From JAFDWI01 sp964544305 (lineage in GTDB: Bacteria; Actinomycetota; Acidimicrobiia; Acidimicrobiales; Iamiaceae): a stretch of DNA of 64,000 bases. The position numbers and the translations under genes are program-made. Shown one piece after another: positions 25,183 to 34,168 of the stretch (positions within the stretch are counted from its first letter, which is position 1; the number at the start of each line of letters is the position of its first letter). The notes beneath the pieces were generated by a model that was given only the letters and a program-made list of their open reading frames with translations, was not told the DNA's origin and searched no databases. The DNA lies in assembly GCA_964544305.1 (NCBI GenBank), contig CAZJAZ010000008.1, positions 1-64,000 of the forward strand, written 5' to 3'.

Positions 25183-26879
25183 GTGGACCAACTGACTGTG
25201 ACGCAATCATCATCGGCTCAGGCCCAGGAGGCGCCATCGCAGCCGACGTGTTGACCGCGGCTGGTTGGTCGGTCATTGTGCTTGAAAAAGGTCGCAACCA
25301 TTTGGTTGATCTCAACGCGCCTTTTCAACAACTTCCCCACGCAAGTAACGATGAAATTGCGTACGTCCAGCGGCATATGCTCGGCCCCGATCCACTGATC
25401 GAACCACGCACCTACCGGCGGAGCGAACGCGACGGTGACCGTCTTTTCACCGGCGACGTCAACAATTTGCCATCAACCGTGGGCGGTGGTGGGTTCCATG
25501 CGGATGCGAAACTGCCACGATTTCGAGAAGAAGACTTCGCACTGCACACAAGCCGAGGACCAATAGGAGAAGGCGAAGCGGTCGTTGAGGACTGGCCGCT
25601 TTCGTACGCAGACCTTGAACCGCACTACCGAGCGGTTGAAACGATTTTGGGGGTGGCAGGCGAAACGGGGGCAAACCCCTACGCTGCCTGGCGCAGTACC
25701 GGCTTTCCCATGCCACCTGGGCCAGACATGCCCCACGCACTGGTCACCTCGGCGGCGGCATCACGTGCAGGGCTGCATCCCTATCGTGCCCCGACAGGGA
25801 TCAACTCGGTGACTTATGACGGTCGTGGCGCCTGTGTTGATTGTGGATTCTGTGGCCGCTATGGCTGTCCGGTCGGGGCAAAAGGCGATCCGATCGCATC
25901 GCTCCAACGGATGTTGCGTACCGGGCGCGGGCAAATTCGCGCCGAAAGCTACGTAACCGACATCGTGCTCGACGCAACGCGCAAGCGCGCAACCGGCGTG
26001 AAGTACCTTGATCTCACCCAGTTTCCCGTTCCAGCAACGATCGAGCTGTCCGCGGCACGGGCCGTCATCGTGGCCGGGGGCGGCTTTGAAACACCCCGCC
26101 TGTTGCTTCGCAACGGGCTCGGCGGCGACCTTGTCGGCCGCTACCTGACCTATCACTTCCAGACGTTCAGCGTTGGCATTTTCCCCGACGACACTGGTGG
26201 CGACCGGGGCCGCGATGTCACACACCTGCACGACGATCTGATGATCGACACGCCCCAAACGCGCAATGCGGCCAAAGCTGCCAACCTTGCCTGGATGCGT
26301 GGCGGAGTCACCGAACACGGTTCCGCGTCGCATCCGGTTGAAGAAGCAACCATGCAACCGCGTGGCAAGAACCATTGGCATGCAATGATCAATGGCGCCC
26401 TTCGGCGACGCATGTGGGTGCTCACCATGCAAGGCGAAGACCTCCCGCAGGCCTCGAACCGAATTGACTTGGACCCAACGGTGCGAGATGCGTGGGGATT
26501 TCCTGCCGGACGGGTCACCTATTCCCCGCATCGCCACGAACTTGTCGCGTCACAGTATGCGGCTGCATTGCACGAAACGCTGCTGGTCGATGCAGGCGCA
26601 CAAGCCGCGTTCTCTGCAACGTCGCCACCCCAAGATGACATTGACGTGCACAGAGACGTAAACCCAATCGGAATCGCGCCTGCCTCAAAACACATCATGG
26701 GCACCACACGTATGGGCAGCGACCCACGCACATCGGTTGTGTCACCTGAGCAACGTTTGTGGGACGTCGAAAACGTGCTGGTGTGCGACTCATCGGTTTT
26801 TGTTACCTCATCCGGGTACAACCCCACCCTCACCTTGGCCGCCCTGTCGCATCGCGCTGCCACCTTGCTCACCAACTAG
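25179..26879 (+). CDS. GMC oxidoreductase (FAD dehydrogenase) with a Cys cluster
   Basis: A 566-aa flavoprotein. GSGPGGAIAADVLTAAGW near the start is the FAD dinucleotide fold, and the C-terminus HIMGTTRMGSDP ... VFVTSSGYNPTLTLAALSHRAA is the GMC C-terminal domain with the active-site His-Asn region. Cys219, Cys222, Cys225 and Cys230 (CVDCGFCGRYGC) could hold an iron-sulfur cluster, as reported for FAD glucose dehydrogenase catalytic subunits that also pair with a gamma subunit. It likely oxidises a polyol or sugar and passes electrons on. It is the last gene of the 20254-26879 operon, and its last 72 nt are antisense to the antiporter gene. Confidence 0.9.
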   Translation: MSGPTDCDAIIIGSGPGGAIAADVLTAAGWSVIVLEKGRNHLVDLNAPFQQLPHASNDEIAYVQRHMLGPDPLIEPRTYRRSERDGDRLFTGDVNNLPSTVGGGGFHADAKLPRFREEDFALHTSRGPIGEGEAVVEDWPLSYADLEPHYRAVETILGVAGETGANPYAAWRSTGFPMPPGPDMPHALVTSAAASRAGLHPYRAPTGINSVTYDGRGACVDCGFCGRYGCPVGAKGDPIASLQRMLRTGRGQIRAESYVTDIVLDATRKRATGVKYLDLTQFPVPATIELSAARAVIVAGGGFETPRLLLRNGLGGDLVGRYLTYHFQTFSVGIFPDDTGGDRGRDVTHLHDDLMIDTPQTRNAAKAANLAWMRGGVTEHGSASHPVEEATMQPRGKNHWHAMINGALRRRMWVLTMQGEDLPQASNRIDLDPTVRDAWGFPAGRVTYSPHRHELVASQYAAALHETLLVDAGAQAAFSATSPPQDDIDVHRDVNPIGIAPASKHIMGTTRMGSDPRTSVVSPEQRLWDVENVLVCDSSVFVTSSGYNPTLTLAALSHRAATLLTN

Positions 26880-28448
26880 TTCACGCGCTTCAACTGCGCG
26901 GTCAGCCAGGGCCTCACCAGCGCCCGCATAAAGGTGCATGACCACATCAACACCAAGCTGTTCAAGCTCGTGCGCGTCATCGCGATAGAGCGCGACCGCC
27001 GCAATCGTCCCTTGGTTATAGCCAATCTGGCGGAGCGCCCGAAAAGCCTCAATGTTCGCAAACTGTGACGGCATGGCAAGCGCCACAATGGCGACTCTGC
27101 CGTTACGCACAATGCGAGTCCAAAAGTCTTGGTCGGTTGCATCGCCTTCTATGACATGAAAACCATGCTCGTTGAGGAGCGCAACTCGGGCCGGATCGTG
27201 TTCGACCCCGAGCACGTTGTAGCCGTATTCGTCTTGGAGCTGGTGATACGTCGCCCATCCGACACGTCCCATACCCAACACCACCGCGGTCGTTTCACCA
27301 ATCTCAATCGGTTGCTCGTTGGGATGGATGCGATCTTGGTTTCGCTGCGGGAGCCACTCGGCAAAACGAGTCACTCGACCCACTGAAACCGGGTTGATGA
27401 TGCTGGCGACAATGAAACTTGCCGACACGGCAATCGCAATCGACACCAACCAATCGTCGGCAATCACCCCGGACTCCACCCAGAGTGCCGCGACGATGAG
27501 CGCAAACTCCGAAAAGTTCGACAGCATCAAACTGGTCAGCACCGTCGTGCGGTTCCGAAGACCTAAGAACCAGTACGTCGCGGTATAGACAACGATCTGG
27601 ATCGGCAACAATACAAGCAGCGATAGGCCCACGATGACGTTATGCCAGGTCGGTGTGCCACCCAAACCGATCTCAACAAAGAACGCCACCAAGAGCAGTG
27701 CTTTGACCATGAATAACTCGTGTGACAGTTCGTCGGCCCCACGATGTTGCGCCAAGATCAGCCCCATGGTCAGCGCTCCGAGTTCTCCCGAAAGACCCAG
27801 CCAACTAAAGAGCGCATACCCCGGAATGAGGGCCATCGCGATCCCAAAGAGTGCGCCAAGTTCACCGTGACCGAGTCGGCGCCAACCCTTCGTGACCCAA
27901 TAGAGCGCTGGTAACAACAAGATCAGGCCGAGAGCCCAAATTCGAGGTGCTTCACCGCGTGAAACCGACATGACCGCCACCGCGATGATGTCTTGGCAGA
28001 TCAAAATACCAATACAAATACTGCCGTAAAACGCTTGCTCATCACCTCGGTCTTGGAGGATCTTGATCACCACGATCGTTGACGAAAATGACAAGACCAA
28101 CGACACTTCGGCAAGCACCACGAGGCTCGGCGACCCGAACGCACCGAGCGCGCTCATGGCTGCGAGCACCGTCGTGCCAAGCAACGTCAAACCAATCTGA
28201 TGGATCCCACCGGCAAGCCAGACTTCCTTGCCAAGCAAGGCATGGAGATCAAGACGCAACCCCACCGCAAAGAGCATCAGTGCAACACCAATTTCTGCAA
28301 GCAACGGCAAACCCGCCACGTGCTGGGTGTGCATGGCGTTCAAAATGAACCCGGCCGCTAGAAAACCAACGAGCGGTGGAAGGCGAATAACTCGGGCTAC
28401 AAGGCCGCATCCAAAGATGACGGCGAGGTACGTAACAACGACATCCAC
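26808..28448 (-). CDS. CPA2-family cation:proton antiporter with TrkA-N domain (KefB-like)
   Basis: A 546-aa membrane protein. About residues 1-370 form some twelve hydrophobic segments of the Na/H exchanger fold (VVTYLAVIFGCGLVARVI, LPLLAEIGVALMLFAVGL and others). A cytoplasmic RCK/TrkA-N Rossmann domain follows (TTAVVLGMGRVGWATYHQL, EGDATDQDFW), which binds nucleotide and gates the transporter. It likely exchanges K+ or Na+ for protons. The last 24 codons run antisense to the GMC gene and give a Gly-rich tail unlike the rest, so the natural end may have shifted. It lies 46 nt after the glycosyltransferase gene on the same strand. Confidence 0.92.
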   Translation of the reverse strand: MDVVVTYLAVIFGCGLVARVIRLPPLVGFLAAGFILNAMHTQHVAGLPLLAEIGVALMLFAVGLRLDLHALLGKEVWLAGGIHQIGLTLLGTTVLAAMSALGAFGSPSLVVLAEVSLVLSFSSTIVVIKILQDRGDEQAFYGSICIGILICQDIIAVAVMSVSRGEAPRIWALGLILLLPALYWVTKGWRRLGHGELGALFGIAMALIPGYALFSWLGLSGELGALTMGLILAQHRGADELSHELFMVKALLLVAFFVEIGLGGTPTWHNVIVGLSLLVLLPIQIVVYTATYWFLGLRNRTTVLTSLMLSNFSEFALIVAALWVESGVIADDWLVSIAIAVSASFIVASIINPVSVGRVTRFAEWLPQRNQDRIHPNEQPIEIGETTAVVLGMGRVGWATYHQLQDEYGYNVLGVEHDPARVALLNEHGFHVIEGDATDQDFWTRIVRNGRVAIVALAMPSQFANIEAFRALRQIGYNQGTIAAVALYRDDAHELEQLGVDVVMHLYAGAGEALADRAVEARELVGEQGGSAMRQGGQGEGGVVPG

Positions 28449-28494
28449 TTCTCAATCATTGCACTTTGCTCGCAACGCAACGAGAGACCGCGTG

Positions 28495-29739
28495 TTACTC
28501 GCGAACGTTGTTCCCGCTCGCATCTGGGCTGGAGTCAATCGCACTCGCACGATGCTCATCAAGCAACAAGCGATACACGGCAAGCACCGCTACCACAATG
28601 ACACCGGTCAACAAAAGCGCTTGCGCGAACGCGCCAAGCGCAATACGCAGTGCATCGTTGGTGCGCGGTGTTGCCACCCACACAAAAAATAAGAGACCGT
28701 CGAGCGCGAGCCCCGTCGCTGCCACAACAAAGCCCAGCGACATGGCACGCCGCAGAAAACCTGGCCGATCAACCCATGCGAATCGCTCTTGTACCGCCGG
28801 GCTTGAAAACGGAGAACTCCGAGCAAGCAGTGCACCCGAAAGCGCTGCGGACACACCGAGCACGATCAGAATCGAACCTAAGAAGATTGGACGCCAGGTC
28901 AGGGTTCCGACATGGAATCCGTCGGGCCAGACAATCATTCCTATCGAAATCAAAAGCCCAAATGTCGCGGCCACGACCCCCGGTTTCCACAACAGGATTT
29001 GCGGAGACAATCGCAAAATCAACTTGAGGTGACGCCAACCGTCACGCCACGTGACCAGCTTTGATTCTCCGACGCGATCACGGTACCCGAGTGGCACTTC
29101 TTGCGTGATCAAGCCGTTTTGTGCCGCGCGGACCAACATTTCGGAGGCGAACTCCATGCCGGTAGACCGAAGTCCGAGTCGTGTCACGATGTCGTAGCGA
29201 AAAGCTCGAAAGCCGGACTGTGAATCAGAGAGTCCTGCGATCCCGGTGCCTTCTTTCACGAGCCAGGTAATCGCAGGCGTCCCAACGAAACGATGGAGAA
29301 ATGGCATTGATTGCCTCGTCGCCTCATGAAGACGACTACCCAGCATCAATTCCGCCGAACCATCGCGAATTGGCGTAACCAACTCGGCGAGCCGATCAAG
29401 TGGATAGGTGGCATCAGCATCGGCCATCACCACGACCGAACCTTTGGCTTCTGCGATACCGCGCCGGATTGCGGCTCCATACCCAGGTACGGTTTCCGCA
29501 ACAACACGTGCTCCAGCGGCTACGGCACGAACTGCTGACTCATCAGTCGAGCCGTTATCAACGACCACGACCTCGCCCGACCAACCCGCAGCTTTGATTG
29601 CGTCTAAGGCCTCTTGTACACAATCGGCAACCGATTCTTGTTCGTTGAGACAAGGCAACACCACCGAAACATCAAGGCGTGTGGTGCGTGTCTTGTTGCC
29701 ATCTTGAGAACTCGCCGCTACCGAATCCATCTGCCTCAA
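28495..29739 (-). CDS. Family 2 glycosyltransferase, dolichol-phosphate-mannose-synthase-like, membrane anchored
   Basis: A 414-aa protein. Residues ~20-250 form a GT-A domain: VSVVLPCLNEQESV, VVVVDNGSTDES, VVMADADATYPLD (DxD) and GSRLHE. Four or five hydrophobic helices follow (PGVVAATFGLLISIGMIV, IFLGSILIVLGVSAALSGALL and others). Such proteins move a sugar from a nucleotide donor to a polyprenyl phosphate or glycolipid at the inner membrane face. It stands alone without other cell-envelope genes and precedes the antiporter by 46 nt. Confidence 0.9.
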   Translation of the reverse strand: MRQMDSVAASSQDGNKTRTTRLDVSVVLPCLNEQESVADCVQEALDAIKAAGWSGEVVVVDNGSTDESAVRAVAAGARVVAETVPGYGAAIRRGIAEAKGSVVVMADADATYPLDRLAELVTPIRDGSAELMLGSRLHEATRQSMPFLHRFVGTPAITWLVKEGTGIAGLSDSQSGFRAFRYDIVTRLGLRSTGMEFASEMLVRAAQNGLITQEVPLGYRDRVGESKLVTWRDGWRHLKLILRLSPQILLWKPGVVAATFGLLISIGMIVWPDGFHVGTLTWRPIFLGSILIVLGVSAALSGALLARSSPFSSPAVQERFAWVDRPGFLRRAMSLGFVVAATGLALDGLLFFVWVATPRTNDALRIALGAFAQALLLTGVIVVAVLAVYRLLLDEHRASAIDSSPDASGNNVRE

Positions 29740-29851
29740 CTCATCTTCGTCAATCGGCTTGCTACTCGTCGTGGCACAAAACTATCTCCCAAGAGCCATC
29801 CAAAGAAGCATTCTGGCCCGTCTCGCTTCGAATTGACCGACCATGCGCAAA

Positions 29852-31384
29852 TTAGTGTGCAGCGTCAAATGGGCGTCGAAACGTGTCCGGCGACGCCGCA
29901 TCCCACGCAGCAGCCCATTCGTGCGGTGGATCATCGAGGAGTTCACCAGGGCGAAGCCACTGATACAGCTCAGCGTACGATGCCGAACGCGAACTCGACA
30001 CGTTCTTGCGCAACATCGTTGGGTGCAGCTCACGGCGATCAGAAACGCCCATCGCGGCCATGATCGACATCGCTTCGTCAACGGTTGCTTCCTGATAATT
30101 ACGAACCCGAACCGCTTTGGTCGGCACATCAAGTGCTCGCTGGCGCCACTGACTTTGCGTCGTGATTCCGGTCGGACACTTGTTGGTGTGGCAGCGTTGC
30201 GCTTGGATGCACCCGATCGCCATCATCATCGCCCGCGCCGCGTTCGTGAAATCTGCACCTTGAATGAGCCGCTTGACAATGTCACTTCCCGTTGACACTT
30301 TGCCCGACGCGCCAATTGAAACCTGGTCTCGAAGGCCTGCCCCAACAAGCGCATTGTGCACATCCATCAACCCGAACGTGAGCGGCATCCCAACCGTGTT
30401 CTCAAATTCAAGCGGCGCGGCACCCGTTCCCCCTTCTGAACCATCAACAATGATGAAATCCGGGGCCGTTCCCACGACACGCATTGCTTTCACAATGGCC
30501 AGCAGCTCAACACGCGAACCCACGCACAACTTGAAACCGACGGGTTTGCCTTCCGCAAGCTCGCGCATCTTACTGACGAATTCAATGAGCCCAACGGGAG
30601 TGTCAAACACTTTGTGGGCTGGCGGGCTCACACACTTTTGCCCCACCGGGACACCACGCGCCTGCGCAATCTCAGCAGACACCTTCACACCGGGCAACAC
30701 CCCACCGATACCTGGCTTCGCTCCCTGGCTGAGCTTGAGCGACACACACTTCACTTGGGTATCCGCGGCCTTGTCTACAAATTGTGCAGGATCAAAATTC
30801 CCGTCGATCGTGCGCGTGCCGAAATAGCCGCTCCCTATTTCCCACACAAGATCACCACCAAAGCGTCGGTGATACTCCGAGATACCTCCTTCGCCCGTGT
30901 CGTGTGCGAACCCCCCCATCGCTGCGCCATGATTCAGTGCCATCACCGCGTTGGCGCTCAACGCCCCAAAACTCATCGCCGACACATTAAATAACGCCAT
31001 GTCATAAGGCTTCGTGCACGCTGGCCCCCCGATACGCACACGCGGCGGCTGCTCGGGCTGTGGCACCGGTGCAACCGAATGCACCAAATACTCGTAACCG
31101 ACTTCGTGCACATCAAGTTCGGTGCCAAATGGTTCTTCCGATTGCACACCTTTGGCCCGCTGATAAATCGCGGAGCGCACATCTCGGTTGTACGGGCGAC
31201 CATCCCAATCGCGTTCGATGAAGTACTGCTGTAACTCGGGCCGGATGTCTTCAAGCAAGTAGCGCAAGTGTCCAACAACGGGGTAGTTGCGTTGCACTGA
31301 GTGGTCACGTTGGATCAAGTCCCGCACCCCAAGACCAACGAGGCCAGCACCTAGCCCCCATGCAGCTTTACCGAGTCGATTCAT
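29852..31384 (-). CDS. FMN-binding glutamate-synthase-like protein
   Basis: A 510-aa stand-alone version of the glutamate synthase central/FMN domain. Visible signatures are SMSFGALSANAVMALNHGA, the FMN barrel segments KCVSLKLSQGAKPGIGG and DFIIVDGSEGGTGAAP, and the cluster motif CIQAQRCHTNKCPTG for a 3Fe-4S centre. The N-terminal ~70 residues include a hydrophobic stretch (LGAGLVGLGVRDLI) that may anchor it. No glutaminase domain or small subunit is nearby, so the nitrogen or electron donor is unclear; annotated homologues are generally of unknown physiological role. Confidence 0.88.
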   Translation of the reverse strand: MNRLGKAAWGLGAGLVGLGVRDLIQRDHSVQRNYPVVGHLRYLLEDIRPELQQYFIERDWDGRPYNRDVRSAIYQRAKGVQSEEPFGTELDVHEVGYEYLVHSVAPVPQPEQPPRVRIGGPACTKPYDMALFNVSAMSFGALSANAVMALNHGAAMGGFAHDTGEGGISEYHRRFGGDLVWEIGSGYFGTRTIDGNFDPAQFVDKAADTQVKCVSLKLSQGAKPGIGGVLPGVKVSAEIAQARGVPVGQKCVSPPAHKVFDTPVGLIEFVSKMRELAEGKPVGFKLCVGSRVELLAIVKAMRVVGTAPDFIIVDGSEGGTGAAPLEFENTVGMPLTFGLMDVHNALVGAGLRDQVSIGASGKVSTGSDIVKRLIQGADFTNAARAMMMAIGCIQAQRCHTNKCPTGITTQSQWRQRALDVPTKAVRVRNYQEATVDEAMSIMAAMGVSDRRELHPTMLRKNVSSSRSASYAELYQWLRPGELLDDPPHEWAAAWDAASPDTFRRPFDAAH

Positions 31385-31465
31385 ACCCTGAGCCAGCTGA
31401 GCCGCAAATGCACAAAGTCGATCGCTACTCCCATTTGATCATTGTCGGCAAGGTTGGCCTCGTTG

Positions 31466-32575
31466 TTATAGCCCAGTGCCAGATGATCCCGCTGTCTTGG
31501 GCGAAGCCAGACGGTAGACAACGTGTCCAGATGAAATCAACAGACCATTGTTGGGAGTGAGGGCAAGCCCGGTTGGGGTCACATCAAGGTCAAGGCCATT
31601 GCCAGTCTGTGCGGTCGTGCCCGGGTCGGCAGTACCTGTGCCAGCAATGGTCGTTTCTGTGTTGTCTGGGTCAATCCGAATGACATTGTTCGTCGTTGTT
31701 GACCCAACGTAGATCGTGCCATCAGGAGCTGCAGCAATAGATGCTTGCAAGTACCCACCGGAGTAACCCGTTGACGTCGCGACCCCGGTGCCAAGGTCGA
31801 CACGCCAAAGTCCGTTGAAGTCGGTGGCGGCAATTTGGGTATCGGAAATCGCTGCGATCGAAACGATGTTCTTTGCAATTGTCGTGACCGCGGTTTGTGT
31901 CCCATCAGCATTGATGCGATAAATCGTTGACGATGTACTTGAAGCATGCATGACGTTGGCAAGGATCGTGCCACTTGGGGTAACCGTCACCGCCGTAAAA
32001 AACGTCACCACACTTTGGATGATTGGAGTTCCGACCGTTGAAATCATGCCGTCTGGCGCGATGCGCCGGATCTGCGACGTATAGACAGGCAACGTTCCAG
32101 AACCTGGATTCGCGAAGGAGCCAACAACCTGAGACTGCACAAAATAGACGCTGCCATCCGGGCCGACTGCAAGCTGTGAAGACAAATCACTGCCAGAGCC
32201 ATGAACCGGTGTTGAACCATTCGCTGCCGCGTCATTTGCGAGCGTGGCGGCCGTTGCGGCACCTCCGTCACCGCCATTTCCACAGGTGCCCGGTGTGCCT
32301 GCAAACAGCGAAGTTTGCCCACTCGCCTCTTTGTAGATGGCACAAGCGCTGGTGTCGTACACGTAGAACCCATCGCTGGGCCGTGCCGCAACTCCAGCGG
32401 GATAGGTGAATTGTGCTTGCGCGTTGGGAACGGTTGCATTTGTCGTTCCCGCGGTTCCATTCCCAACAAAGGGGTTGATCCAGCCTGCATCACACGATGC
32501 CAACGCGATCATCGTGACGATGACAAGCGAAATATGGCGAACCGGATGTCTGCCGTGCGTCAACTTTCGACTCAT
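31466..32575 (-). CDS. Secreted lipoprotein with NHL-type beta-propeller
   Basis: A 369-aa protein from ATG 32575, which has AAAGGA 7 nt upstream. Its signal peptide is HISLVIVTMIALASC with lipobox LASC, so it should be lipid-anchored outside the cell. The mature part has repeated blades (AGVAARPSDGFYVYDT, LAVGPDGSVYFVQ, SIAAAPDGTIYVGST, VTPTGLALTPNNGLLISS) typical of NHL/SMP-30 propellers. No catalytic residues are identifiable. It may bind a ligand or partner; its place after the FGGY kinase on the same strand is the only functional hint. Confidence 0.8.
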   Translation of the reverse strand: MSRKLTHGRHPVRHISLVIVTMIALASCDAGWINPFVGNGTAGTTNATVPNAQAQFTYPAGVAARPSDGFYVYDTSACAIYKEASGQTSLFAGTPGTCGNGGDGGAATAATLANDAAANGSTPVHGSGSDLSSQLAVGPDGSVYFVQSQVVGSFANPGSGTLPVYTSQIRRIAPDGMISTVGTPIIQSVVTFFTAVTVTPSGTILANVMHASSTSSTIYRINADGTQTAVTTIAKNIVSIAAISDTQIAATDFNGLWRVDLGTGVATSTGYSGGYLQASIAAAPDGTIYVGSTTTNNVIRIDPDNTETTIAGTGTADPGTTAQTGNGLDLDVTPTGLALTPNNGLLISSGHVVYRLASPKTAGSSGTGL

Positions 32576-32734
32576 GATGGGTCCTTTCCCTGTCGAACAG
32601 CGCGTGCCGCCCACTGTCTCGTATTGCGAATGCTTTCCACACGAATCGTAGTGCGTTTACTCACAACATGCACGCAAAGACTTGGAAACGACACATTGCG
32701 ACCCTGAGATGACAGCCTCACCGCGTCGTTCAAA

Positions 32735-34108
32735 CTAGAGACCACGTACCGCACGGTCAGCGAGTAAACGAAACCGTTCGTAGCGCTGCGAACATGGCTC
32801 AATCCATTCATCACGTGGTTCAACGGTTTGGCCAAAACGCGCCCACTCGCTTGCACGTGCCACGGACGTTTCACCTTCCGCTACACACCCCGCAAGAAAA
32901 GCTGCGCCCCGTGCCGCCCCAAAAGGGTCAGCCGCGACGGCAACTGGCAAACCCGTGCAATCAGCAATTGCTTGCATCCACGCGTTTGAACGCGTGCCAC
33001 CCCCGGTTGCGACTATCCGTTTCGCGTCAACACCCGCAATATCAAGATGGTGCCGCACGACAAACCCAGCCGCTTCAAACCCGGCCCGCACAACCGCCCC
33101 GGGGTTCACGTGCATGCCCACATCATGGAGCGACGCACGCAAATCACGGCGATGAAACGGCGTGCGCTCACCACGCACATAGGGCAGCCACACTGGAATA
33201 TCACCTGGTGCGCACGCTGCAATGTCACGTTCGTTTATCGTCCCCACAAGGCCGCGCACATGATCCTGAAACAACCCGCCCGCGTTTGAAGGCCCACCGA
33301 TCATGCAACGACCATCGATTTGATGCGGGATGGACCACAAGCCTGGGGCAGTTGTCCAGGCGTTTGTGACGGCCCACGTAATAAGCGTTGTGCCACAAAC
33401 GACAAGCACATCGCCTTCGTGATCCGCACCTGACACGATCTGTTCGCCGTAGCCATCAATTGTGCCCCCGCCAAGCGGGGCACCCGCCCCAGCCAAGCCT
33501 TGGCGAATGGTGCCAGCGACCTCGAATTGCTGGACCACTCGCGGCAATTGCGTTGCCGCGAGTCCGGCGTTTGAAGCCCGAGCATCATCCCAACCGGTGA
33601 TCCCATACAGGGGATACGCCGTCATTGCCGTAAAGAAATCAATGACCCCATTGCCACTCAGGGCATGATTCGCAACTCCCTGTGCGGGCCAATATGCGAC
33701 CGCGTCCGGGTGCGCGTGAGCGAGCCATCTCCCAAACGCTTCGATCTCTCCGCCGTCACCAGGCATTTCAGAAACCTCACCGTCGTGCACTCCACGGTGA
33801 TCCCCATAGAGAAGCCCAGGTCCGATTCCGTGACCGTCGATATCGACCGGACCAAGTGAAGGAACCATTGCCGCAACCGCAACGCCACGCACGTCTCTAT
33901 TTGAGGCAACCGTGTTCAACGCTCCCACAACGTTTGCGCGCCATGCCTGGTTGATGTTGTGGGTGAACACACCGTCAGGGCTTGTGGTTAGTGCATGTGG
34001 AAGTCGAGTGCTCGTGAGAATCGTTCCGCTCTCGTCGACCGCAACCGCTTTCACCGAAGTCGTTCCAATATCGATACCAACCGTCACGGGCGCAGACGTT
34101 TCTGACAC
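32735..34108 (-). CDS. FGGY-family carbohydrate kinase (xylulokinase-like)
   Basis: A 457-aa sugar kinase of the hexokinase/actin fold. VGIDIGTTSVKAVAVDESG is the N-terminal phosphate loop, and RIVATGGGTRSNAWMQAIADCTGLPV is the second ATP-binding segment. Family members phosphorylate ketoses, polyols or related compounds. The GTG start at 34108 sits 7 nt after a -10 box TAAACT, giving a leaderless transcript whose first bases lie inside the 34102-34117 operator. A later GTG at 34087 is an alternative. By operator sharing it probably works with the aldolase and hydroxyacid dehydrogenase at 23-25 kb. Confidence 0.9.
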   Translation of the reverse strand: MSETSAPVTVGIDIGTTSVKAVAVDESGTILTSTRLPHALTTSPDGVFTHNINQAWRANVVGALNTVASNRDVRGVAVAAMVPSLGPVDIDGHGIGPGLLYGDHRGVHDGEVSEMPGDGGEIEAFGRWLAHAHPDAVAYWPAQGVANHALSGNGVIDFFTAMTAYPLYGITGWDDARASNAGLAATQLPRVVQQFEVAGTIRQGLAGAGAPLGGGTIDGYGEQIVSGADHEGDVLVVCGTTLITWAVTNAWTTAPGLWSIPHQIDGRCMIGGPSNAGGLFQDHVRGLVGTINERDIAACAPGDIPVWLPYVRGERTPFHRRDLRASLHDVGMHVNPGAVVRAGFEAAGFVVRHHLDIAGVDAKRIVATGGGTRSNAWMQAIADCTGLPVAVAADPFGAARGAAFLAGCVAEGETSVARASEWARFGQTVEPRDEWIEPCSQRYERFRLLADRAVRGL

Positions 34109-34121
34109 GCGTGTCAGTTTA
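34102..34121. promoter_or_regulatory. Palindromic operator (copy 3 of 3) over a leaderless promoter
   Basis: CTGACACGCGTGTCAG (34102-34117) is a perfect 16-bp palindrome. On the minus strand the -10 box TAAACT (34121-34116) overlaps it, and the kinase GTG at 34108 lies within it. The divergent alcohol dehydrogenase gene starts 52 nt away. A bound repressor here should block both directions. Confidence 0.7.
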
Positions 34122-34168
34122 TGCTGCTACGTTCAGCGCATGTTCTGCGACGCCCTATGGGACTGTTC

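Noticed and set aside
25761..26537. 258-codon frame on the minus strand
   Set aside because: Antisense to the GMC gene, with no domain; codon bias of the opposite strand explains it.
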